Source: Bryobacterales bacterium
GTDB lineage: Bacteria; Acidobacteriota; Terriglobia; Bryobacterales; Bryobacteraceae
Length of the DNA: 6,326 nt
Direction: 5' to 3'
Assembly (NCBI GenBank): GCA_030838885.1
Contig: JAUZEU010000415.1
Location: 1 to 6,326 of the forward strand
Every line of letters starts with the position of its first letter. Positions within the stretch are counted from its first letter, which is position 1. Below, piece after piece: positions 1 through 4,815 of this stretch. The position numbers were made by a program, and so were the translations under genes. Below the pieces are notes generated by a model, which was given only the letters and a program-made list of their open reading frames with translations, was not told the DNA's origin and searched no databases.

Positions 1-456
1 AGTCACTAAAAAAGCTCGGCGAGCAGGCAAAGACATCGAATGACCAGACCCGCATATTGATGGATCAGTTTATGCTTGCGCTGACTCCATTTCTGGACCT
101 TCAGTCTTACAACCACGGGCTCGTACCCTTCCTTGAAATCGGGAGACCGCCTGAAATTCTCCGATGTCCAAGGCTTCGACGGTCTGACCCGGTACGCACA
201 GCACCTAAAGCTAACGAATGTCTCGAATGCGTTTGCTTTCGCACCATCAGCTGTTCTTCAATATGCGGGGCGCAATGGAGCCATCGCGCGATACGCAGAC
301 TACTGTCGCACGGCTATCCTGCCCGGAGCAACGCCTGATTTCTGGCTCAAACAACTTCTCTCAGAGAAGGCTTGGAGAGACCACCATGCCGAGAGGTTCA
401 AGCACACGAGACCTGATTTTTTCGAGAACGCTTTAGGCACCGGTGCTTTTGACAAC
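1..456 (+). pseudogene. 3' part of an unrecognised gene, frameshifted and interrupted by the IS21 element
   Basis: The window opens inside a gene. Reading starts in the frame of position 3 (S-L-K-K-L-G-E-Q..., then RILMDQFMLALTPFLDL...LVPFLEIG). At the GGG run 141-143 the protein-like reading moves to the frame of position 133 and continues DRLKFSDVQGFDGLTRY... to GTGAFDN at 456. Dropping one G gives a smooth GDRLKFSDV junction, so a one-base insertion is the simplest cause. The combined reading is open from the window edge to the IS, about 150 codons, mixed helical and soluble-looking, with no membrane segment and no motif I recognise. The element enters at 457; reading on past its right end at 3093 gives only ten more codons and a TAG at 3123-3125, so the IS probably sits about ten codons before the original stop. 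The function is unknown, and the frameshift could also be a sequencing error. Confidence 0.6.
451..456 (+). repeat. Candidate target-site duplication, left copy (imperfect)
   Basis: GACAAC lies directly outside the left end and GACTAC (3093-3098) directly outside the right end, matching at five of six positions. IS21-family elements usually duplicate 4-8 bp. The single mismatch means this is either a mutated duplication or a coincidence. Confidence 0.4.
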
Positions 457-495
457 TGTACTTGGCCCACTTCGGCATTTCAATTTGGCCCACCC
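457..495 (+). repeat. Left terminal inverted repeat of the IS21 element
   Basis: The end begins TGTACTTGGCCCACTTCGGC and runs to CCACCC at 495. Over 462-495 it matches the reverse complement of 3055-3088 at 31 of 34 positions. TTGGCCCAC occurs twice in direct orientation, at 462-470 and 485-493, which are likely tandem transposase-binding sites. Confidence 0.9.
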
Positions 496-605
496 CCGGG
501 TTGATGTTTGCAGCCAGGATTTTGGGGTTCCGGCCGCATAGAGAGGGACCCGCCGTCGAAGCTGTGGGAATGGTGGAAAGGCCGCAGGGTTTGCGGGGTT
601 TCCAA

Positions 606-661
606 GGGCTGTGGGAGAAGCGGGAAGCCTGCCCCTGGCTTTCCGCTTTTTCCATCAGCCC
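606..661. other. Long imperfect hairpin in the non-coding left end of the IS
   Basis: Arm 606-629 (GGGCTG...GGAAGCC) pairs with arm 637-661 (GGCTTTCC...CAGCCC) around a 7-base loop, TGCCCCT. The stem is about 24 bp with one bulge. In plus-strand RNA the three non-Watson-Crick positions are G-U wobbles, while in the minus-strand istAB transcript they become A-C mismatches, so the fold should be stronger in RNA entering the IS from the left flank. No U-tract follows the stem in either direction, so it is not a textbook intrinsic terminator. The surrounding stretch 496-676 shows no gene. A role in blocking or processing read-through transcripts is inference. Confidence 0.55.
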
Positions 662-676
662 GTCATTTCCACAGCT

Positions 677-1468
677 TCAGCTCTCTTCCGGAGCTTTTTC
701 CCCTTTCTTCCGCTTGTCGAGCGTCCGCCGGAACCGATAAGACTCCTTCCCTGTTTCCAGGATGTGCGCCCGGTCAGTGATGCGGTCCAGCAATGCCTTG
801 CATAACCGGGCGTTCGGAATCACCTGTGTCCACTCGGAAAAGGCCAGATTCGTTGTCAGAATTACCGCCGTCCTTTCCGCGCGTTCCGCGATCACCTGGA
901 ACAGGAACTCCGCGCCCACTTCCGCCAAAGGCACGTACCCGACCTCGTCAATCGCGATTACGTCATAGCGGCTCCAGCGAGCCATCACGCGCCGCAACTG
1001 CAACTGATGTTTGGCTTCCACCAGTTCATTCATCAGCGCCGCCGCCGTTGTGAACCTGACCCGCCGCTGCTGCCGGCACGCCGCCACGCACAACCCGGTC
1101 AGCAAATGCGTTTTTCCCGTGCCGCAATCACCAATCAGCAAAACCGGCTCGGCGCGTTCGATGTATCCGCCCGCTCCCAGCTCCTGCATCTTCGCCGGCG
1201 AGATCATCGGCGTCTGGTTGTAATCGAACTCCTCCAGCGTCTTCACCCGCGGCAGATGCGCCTCCTTAATACGGCGCCCGATTGTGTTCCGCTCCCGCTC
1301 TTCCATTTCGGCCGACAGCAGTGCCTCCAGATAGCCGAGGTGTGTCTTCTTTTCCCGAACGGCCTGCTCCGCCAGCGTGCTGAACTGTGCCCCTATAGAA
1401 GGTAGCCGGAGTCCCTTGCAGTGCTGCCGGATTGTGGCGTCCTGTAACTGGATAATCTGCGGGCTCAC
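677..1468 (-). CDS. istB: IstB, AAA+ ATPase helper of IS21 transposition
   Basis: The 263-residue protein is the regulator ATPase that works with IstA, hydrolysing ATP to assemble on target DNA and stimulate strand transfer. It shows a Walker A motif, GDCGTGKT, at residues 113-120; Walker B, VIAIDEVGY, at about 170-178; a sensor-like TTNLAFSEW at about 205-213; and the IstB signature RLCKALLDRITDRAHILE towards the C-terminus. The N-terminal helical region (about 1-100) precedes the ATPase domain as usual. The start is GTG at 1466-1468, overlapping the istA stop as GTGA, and GGGAGGAC lies six bases upstream, so it is probably translationally coupled to istA. Length and motifs are normal, and I see no damage. 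The similar DnaC/DnaA-like ATPases are ruled out by the istA partner. Confidence 0.96.
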   Translation of the reverse strand: MSPQIIQLQDATIRQHCKGLRLPSIGAQFSTLAEQAVREKKTHLGYLEALLSAEMEERERNTIGRRIKEAHLPRVKTLEEFDYNQTPMISPAKMQELGAGGYIERAEPVLLIGDCGTGKTHLLTGLCVAACRQQRRVRFTTAAALMNELVEAKHQLQLRRVMARWSRYDVIAIDEVGYVPLAEVGAEFLFQVIAERAERTAVILTTNLAFSEWTQVIPNARLCKALLDRITDRAHILETGKESYRFRRTLDKRKKGEKAPEES

Positions 1469-3000
1469 TGCCGTCCTCCCGCCGTCAGCAGTTCGTCATA
1501 TTCATCCATCACCGGCATTGGCCTCTTGTATTGCTCCAGCGCTCCGATGTCCATGGGTTCGCAGACCACGTGCCGCAGGCTTTCCGCGTTCAGCAGGTGC
1601 TCAATGGCCGCAGTGTCCGTGCAACCGGTGGCCGCCGCCGTTTCGATCGCTTTCCGCAACTGCTCCTTGCCATGCTGTTTGCCGAGTTGCAGCAGCCCGA
1701 CCATCTGTTTGGTCCCGCTCTGTTTGCCGTGCCGCATCATCAGCGCACGCCAGATAGCATCGAAACTCTCCGGCCAGAGCCCCGCCCGGCGTTGTTGTTC
1801 CAGCGGACGGGAGCCGGCCAGCGCGCCCGGCTTCCGGGTTAACACATCAAGGTAATGCTCCAGATCGAGAATCTGCTGCTGCCGGGAATAACAGCGCTCA
1901 TGCCGGGCGACGCATTGTCCGTCATGCCAGAGTTCCACCCTGCCTGCATAGGCTTTGGCATGTACCCGGGTTCCGGCTTTCAGCGGAACCGAATAGGCAT
2001 TCGTCAAAACCGCGACACAACCGAGACTGTTCACCGTTGGAAAGCTGGTCTGTGCCAGATCCATACCCTCCGCCGCCAGCGGCTGCAGATGCTCCCGCTC
2101 AATGATCATTCCGGCTCCCACGTTCTGTTCCCGTCCGCCGATCCGCCGCTGTTCATCCTGCCGGCATGCGGCCAGCAACTGCCCGTTCTGGTCATTCAGG
2201 TCCATCGCCGCAGGCACCGGAACCCAGTGGTTCCGCCGGAAATAGCCAGCTTCTCCTTCCACTCCTCCTTTCTCGTGGCCTTCGCCTGGCGTGCAGAACT
2301 CGCTTTCATAGCGCCAGTGCGAACGGAACGCGATGAACCGGCTGGTTTGCTCGCGCAGGTGACCCTGCAGGATCTTCTTTACTGCTGAACTCAGGTTGTC
2401 GTACCGCAGACGCCTGAACACCCCGTCGTAATACGCGAACGCGAGTTCATGGGCTTCCAGGAACGCCTGCTGCGTCGCGTGGAGAAAAGCGTAGTGGAAA
2501 GCCGCGCGGCTGGCCATACTCCGCATGGAGAAGACCTGCAGCTTTGTCCGCTCGCCTGCCATGTCGGCATGGGCCTCATACCAATCCACTTGCGCTTCGA
2601 CTCCCCAGTCGTAACTCTGCGGCACGAAGGTCTCCTGCATCGCGAGGCCGAGCGCAATCTTCCGGCGATGCACATACTGCCGGACCGTCCGCTCACAGAC
2701 GACACATTCCGGTTTCTCCGTCCGGATCCGTTCCCAGATGCGGCGCGCGGTGTGGCGCTGTTTGCGTGGAGCCTTCTTATCGGTCTCCAGTATTCCGTCG
2801 ATGAATGGGATTGCGGCATCCATCTTCCAGTGCCGCCGCTCCACTTTCTTCCGCGGCACCGGCAGCGCGCTCGAAATCGCCTCGCGCACCATGCGCCGAT
2901 GTACTTTCAGCTTCTTCGCGACTCCGGCAATGGTTCCGATGCCGAACTCGTACTCTCTGCGGATTTGCTCGAACAACTCCACTTTTGATCTCCAGTCCAA
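1465..3000 (-). CDS. istA: IstA, DDE transposase of the IS21 family
   Basis: The 511-residue enzyme binds the IS ends and performs the cleavage and strand-transfer chemistry. A helix-turn-helix lies near residues 20-45 (IAGVAKKLKVHRRMVREAI). The RNase H-fold catalytic core (rve type) starts near residue 130. The probable catalytic acids are D139 in AQVDWYEAHA, D201 in RLRYDNLSSAVKK and E248 in GHEKGGVEGE, the last followed by the conserved YFRRNHWVPVP. A small beta-rich region (about 330-370, NAYSVPLKAG...) matches the Mu-transposase-type barrel that follows the core. The start is TTG at 2998-3000 with GGAGGAA ending five bases upstream; the frame stays open further upstream but holds no better start. 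The gene is the first of the istAB operon and looks intact. Confidence 0.95.
   Translation of the reverse strand: MDWRSKVELFEQIRREYEFGIGTIAGVAKKLKVHRRMVREAISSALPVPRKKVERRHWKMDAAIPFIDGILETDKKAPRKQRHTARRIWERIRTEKPECVVCERTVRQYVHRRKIALGLAMQETFVPQSYDWGVEAQVDWYEAHADMAGERTKLQVFSMRSMASRAAFHYAFLHATQQAFLEAHELAFAYYDGVFRRLRYDNLSSAVKKILQGHLREQTSRFIAFRSHWRYESEFCTPGEGHEKGGVEGEAGYFRRNHWVPVPAAMDLNDQNGQLLAACRQDEQRRIGGREQNVGAGMIIEREHLQPLAAEGMDLAQTSFPTVNSLGCVAVLTNAYSVPLKAGTRVHAKAYAGRVELWHDGQCVARHERCYSRQQQILDLEHYLDVLTRKPGALAGSRPLEQQRRAGLWPESFDAIWRALMMRHGKQSGTKQMVGLLQLGKQHGKEQLRKAIETAAATGCTDTAAIEHLLNAESLRHVVCEPMDIGALEQYKRPMPVMDEYDELLTAGGRQ
1475..1480 (-). promoter_or_regulatory. Ribosome binding site of istB, inside the istA 3' end
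   Basis: On the minus strand this reads GGGAGG, six bases before the GTG at 1468. It lies within the last codons of istA and supports the GTG start and the coupled reading of the two genes. Confidence 0.75.
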
Positions 3001-3004
3001 CGAG

Positions 3005-3011
3005 TTCCTCC
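3005..3011 (-). promoter_or_regulatory. Ribosome binding site that fixes the TTG start of istA
   Basis: On the minus strand this reads GGAGGAA, with the GGAGG core six bases before TTG at 3000. No ATG is available in this frame near the start of homology, so the site is the main reason for choosing TTG. Confidence 0.75.
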
Positions 3012-3014
3012 GCC

Positions 3015-3030
3015 GCGGGCTCTCGCCCGC
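3015..3030 (-). promoter_or_regulatory. Perfect 6-bp hairpin in the istA leader, next to the ribosome site
   Basis: GCGGGC (3015-3020) and GCCCGC (3025-3030) pair perfectly around a TCTC/GAGA loop. In the istA mRNA the hairpin ends three bases before GGAGGAA. It could limit ribosome access or stop outside transcripts from expressing the transposase; that role is inference. Confidence 0.45.
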
Positions 3031-3054
3031 ATCAGAGTACCTGTTTGTCTTGGA

Positions 3055-3092
3055 GGGTGGGCCAAATTAAAATGCCGAACTGGGCCACTTCA
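3055..3092 (-). repeat. Right terminal inverted repeat of the IS21 element
   Basis: Read on the minus strand it begins TGAAGTGGCCCAGTTCGGC and ends in CCACCC. It differs from the left end at three of 34 inner positions and is one base shorter at the tip. It contains TTTAAT (3066-3071, minus strand), a fair -10 match, where the left end has TTTCAAT; this could be part of the istA promoter, though I see no convincing -35. Confidence 0.9.
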
Positions 3093-3098
3093 GACTAC
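3093..3098 (+). repeat. Candidate target-site duplication, right copy (imperfect)
   Basis: GACTAC follows the CA terminus of the IS and differs in one base from GACAAC at 451-456. Confidence 0.4.
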
Positions 3099-3103
3099 CG
3101 AAA

Positions 3104-3430
3104 TCAACCGGGGACGCCGTCGTAGTTTTCTGCCGCGATTCTGCTGAGTTCGTTCACGCATTCAGGTGGAATCTTCGAGTTGATATCAACGGGGATGTTG
3201 AGCCGTACGGCGTAGAACACATTCCAGAGCAGTTGCTCTATACCGCGCGGTCGCGGCAGATGAGAGAAACCTAATCGTCTGGGTTTTCTGCCGTAAAACT
3301 CAGCGGAATCCAAGCACTGCCCCAGCACAAGCCAGAACGCTTGCGCGGCATCGAAAGTTTCCGCCTATTTCTGCTCAGCGCGGACCCGGAAAAAAGCCCC
3401 CGAATGCTGATAAGTCGCGTTTACAGCGTC
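3104..3430 (-). pseudogene. Remnant of an unrecognised minus-strand gene with in-frame stops
   Basis: Reading from 3364 to the TGA at 3104-3106 gives about 86 protein-like codons (AETFDAAQAFWLVLGQCLDS..., then GIEQLLWNVFYAVRLNIP...) ending NYDGVPG. A TAG at 3365-3367 interrupts the same frame. Beyond it the frame continues 21 codons (DAVNATYQHSG...FFRVRAEQK) to a TGA at 3431-3433. TAG can arise from CAG by one change, so this may be a nonsense-mutated gene tail. An internal GTG at 3326-3328 could start a 74-residue product, but I see no good ribosome site. No family is recognised. Its stop overlaps by about 22 bases the inferred stop (3123-3125) of the interrupted left gene, so the two were convergent. 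It could be a chance open frame, but the composition argues against that. Confidence 0.4.
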
Positions 3431-3491
3431 TCAAAATCCGCCCTCACGCGACCCCTTTATTAGTCTCGGCGAGGCGCGTACACTTTTCCCC

Positions 3492-3923
3492 ATGAGCAAT
3501 GATTTGATCGTCCATGAACCGTTGCCTGTTCCCATGGAACAGCAGGCGACGGGCGACGATCATCTTGTGGCCCTCTGGCTTCATGGCAGGCCCCTCACCA
3601 CCCAGCGCGTTTACTCCATCGACATCCGCCGCATGCGGGCATTCCGCCTGAAACCCTTCATTGCCGTCACGCTAACCGACCTTCAGGATTTTTCTGACTC
3701 TCTGGCCGGCAATGCACCTTCTACCCGTCACCGCACGCTCTCGGCTGTCAAATCGCTCTTCACCTTCGCCCATAAGCTCGGCTATCTGCAATACGACGTC
3801 GCCCGCGCGCTCCGGCTGTGCCCGATGCCCATGCTTCGCGCGAGGCGGAGCAATAGCTGTCGCGCGTCGGTGGTGAGCCTGAATGAAGTCGGTCGCGGTT
3901 CTTTTGCCATCCGCAGACCTTAA
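3492..3923 (+). pseudogene. Tyrosine recombinase (integrase) remnant: N-terminal core-binding domain only
   Basis: Residues about 24-112 match the SAM-like core-binding domain of XerC/XerD-type tyrosine recombinases: VALWLHGRPLTTQRVYSIDI, then FIAVTLTDLQDFSDSL, then APSTRHRTLSAVKSLFTFAH followed by KLGYLQYDVARALRL. In intact relatives a catalytic domain with the R-H-R-Y residues follows. Here the reading passes instead into an arginine-rich tail (MLRARRSNSCRASVV...) and stops at 3923, and neither other plus-strand frame continues the family. The homologous part therefore ends near 3827. The product, if made (143 residues), could bind DNA at most and could not recombine. The start is ATG at 3492 with CACTTTTCCCC just before it and no Shine-Dalgarno; TACACT at 3479-3484 could be a -10 for a near-leaderless mRNA, weakly supported. 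It is a likely relic of the integrase that brought in this island. Confidence 0.75.
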
Positions 3924-3932
3924 AGACTGCGG
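3911..3932. repeat. 22-bp imperfect palindrome downstream of the recombinase remnant
   Basis: CCGCAG (3911-3916) and CTGCGG (3927-3932) form perfect arms, and the whole 22-bp unit matches its own reverse complement at 18 positions. It spans the stop of the recombinase reading frame. No U-tract follows on the plus strand. It could be part of an intergenic repeat or a weak transcription barrier ahead of the toxin-antitoxin operon. Confidence 0.4.
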
Positions 3933-3954
3933 AAGCTTCGCGCAAGAGAAAAGC

Positions 3955-3983
3955 GCTACAAATGAGCTACATCCGGGCTACGT
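3955..3983 (+). repeat. Three GCTAC direct repeats at roughly helical spacing
   Basis: GCTACA at 3955, GCTACA at 3966 and GCTACG at 3978 start 11 and 12 bases apart, about one DNA turn each, just upstream of the candidate promoter of the toxin-antitoxin genes. This could be an operator-like array or part of a dispersed repeat. With only three short units, chance is possible. Confidence 0.3.
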
Positions 3984-3989
3984 TTTTCC

Positions 3990-4018
3990 TTGCGCTATCT
4001 TTCCGCGCCCTGTATCAA
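3990..4018 (+). promoter_or_regulatory. Candidate sigma-70-type promoter of the toxin-antitoxin operon
   Basis: TTGCGC (3990-3995) and TATCAA (4013-4018) are separated by 17 bases, with TG directly before the -10. Matches to consensus are about three and four of six. Transcription would start roughly 50 bases before the antitoxin ATG. GC(G/C)GAAGCTT occurs on either side, at 3929-3938 and 4040-4049; both copies contain the palindrome AAGCTT and could be sites for autoregulation by the antitoxin (inference). Confidence 0.35.
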
Positions 4019-4076
4019 AGAACATCGCCACTCGCACGCGCCGAAGCTTTTGCGAGAATATGAAGGAGAGACCACC

Positions 4077-4331
4077 ATGCCAGCCGAACCGAACATCCAC
4101 CTCGATGACACACTGCTGGCAGCCCTTGAAGCCGCTGCCCGGCGTGAAAGCAAGAGCGTGGACGAGAAGGCGGCAGAACTGGTCATGGCGGGGCTGGACC
4201 GCAAGGCCCGCATGGAACGCATATTCGAGATCGGGGACGAAATCAGGGCGCAGCATCCCGACACCCCCGCCGAAGCCGATATTCCCCATACCGTCCGGTT
4301 GATGCGCCGCCAGCGCACGCTCACTCGCTAG
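4077..4331 (+). CDS. Ribbon-helix-helix-like antitoxin of a PIN-type toxin-antitoxin pair
   Basis: The protein has 84 residues. The start is ATG at 4077-4079, preceded by AAGGAG at 4063-4068 with eight bases between; the frame is open further upstream to 3990, but that part lacks a ribosome site and is not protein-like. Residues about 5-9 (PNIHL) can form the DNA-contacting strand of a ribbon-helix-helix fold, followed by two helices (DDTLLAALEAAARRES and SVDEKAAELVMAGLDRKAR). The C-terminal half (IFEIGDEIRAQHPDTPAEAD...) would be the toxin-binding tail. Such antitoxins neutralise the partner ribonuclease and repress their own promoter. The downstream PIN gene begins 15 bases after its stop in the same frame. 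The assignment rests on size, predicted fold and partner, since antitoxins of this class diverge fast. Confidence 0.75.
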   Translation: MPAEPNIHLDDTLLAALEAAARRESKSVDEKAAELVMAGLDRKARMERIFEIGDEIRAQHPDTPAEADIPHTVRLMRRQRTLTR

Positions 4332-4346
4332 CGTCCGGCCCGTCCG

Positions 4347-4757
4347 TTGTCCCGCGTGACCTTCGATACCAACGTTTTCATCTCCGCGCTCGTATGGGAC
4401 GGCCCGCCGCGTCAGCTCCTCCGCATGGCGGAGGCGGGCGCGTTCCGGCTTCAGGTCTCGCAGCCCATTCTCGATGAAACGGCGCGCGTGCTGGCGGAGC
4501 GCTTCCACTGGCCGCAGGAGGACACCGCCGAGGCGCGGGACCTGCTTTCGTCCATCGGCCAGCGCGTGGTGCCCCATATCACCCTGAATATCTGCCGGGA
4601 CCCGGATGACGACCGGATTTTGGAATGCTCGCAGGCATCCCGGTCGGATTATCTGGTGACGGGTGATAAGGACCTTCTGGTGCTGAAGCAGCATGCCGGG
4701 GCCCGCATTCTGAAACCGGCTGACTTTCTGGCGCTGGTGCAGCAGCGGGGTAGGTGA
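4347..4757 (+). CDS. PIN-domain toxin, putative ribonuclease of the toxin-antitoxin pair
   Basis: The 136-residue protein is a single PIN domain of the toxin type (COG1569-like). These proteins are metal-dependent endoribonucleases that stop growth by cutting RNA. The acidic active-site residues are visible: D7 in VTFDTNVFISALVW, E44 in ILDETARVLAERF, the cluster CRDPDDDRILEC (about 83-94) and D107 in YLVTGDKDLL. The domain ends with the usual ILKPADFLAL. The best start is TTG at 4347-4349, 15 bases after the antitoxin stop; GTG at 4356 would lose three residues and still keep D7's motif. No clear ribosome site precedes either start, so translation may depend on coupling to the antitoxin. The length is normal and the gene looks intact. 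The RNA target cannot be told from the sequence. Confidence 0.9.
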   Translation: MSRVTFDTNVFISALVWDGPPRQLLRMAEAGAFRLQVSQPILDETARVLAERFHWPQEDTAEARDLLSSIGQRVVPHITLNICRDPDDDRILECSQASRSDYLVTGDKDLLVLKQHAGARILKPADFLALVQQRGR

Positions 4758-4815
4758 GATTCCGCACATTCATCTGGATTAGACTGATGAGTTGAAGGCG
4801 CTCATTGGTCAATAG

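Larger units (their letters stand above)
457..3092 (-). mobile_element. Complete IS21-family insertion sequence (istA-istB)
   Basis: This 2636-base element is bounded by TG...CA termini and carries a DDE transposase and an IstB ATPase, both on the minus strand. The size is at the upper end for the IS21 family. The two ends match at 31 of 34 positions over the inner terminal repeat. Each end contains a GGCCCA motif twice, a repeated-site layout typical of IS21-type ends. The long IstA (511 residues) and IstB (263 residues) resemble the IS408/IS1162 type rather than the shorter IS21 prototype. Both genes are open with intact catalytic motifs, so the element looks capable of transposition. The family assignment is very secure; the exact outer base pair at each end is less so, because the last few bases of the two ends differ. 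Confidence 0.93.

Noticed and set aside
14..24. Near-palindrome GCTCGGCGAGC at the left edge
   Set aside because: It is short, has a central mismatch and lies within the reading frame of the left gene; nothing suggests a site.
57..338. Independent 93-residue protein starting at TTG 57
   Set aside because: Its first 30 residues belong to the left gene, whose frame is open to the window edge; after the shift at 141-143 the rest is out-of-frame sequence, while the other frame is protein-like.
637..653. Intrinsic terminator using the GCTTTTTCC run in the IS left end
   Set aside because: The T-run lies inside the right arm of the longer hairpin rather than after it, and on the minus strand no U-tract follows the istB hairpin.
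1855..2988. Plus-strand open frames opposite istA (such as 1855-2388 and 2449-2988)
   Set aside because: They are shadows of the istA coding strand; none shows a recognisable domain or a ribosome site.
3978..4769. Minus-strand open frame of 263 codons lying antisense to the whole toxin-antitoxin operon
   Set aside because: The plus strand has a PIN domain with all expected acidic residues and a partner antitoxin. The antisense reading is arginine/proline/glycine-rich with no motif and arises from codon bias in GC-rich DNA.
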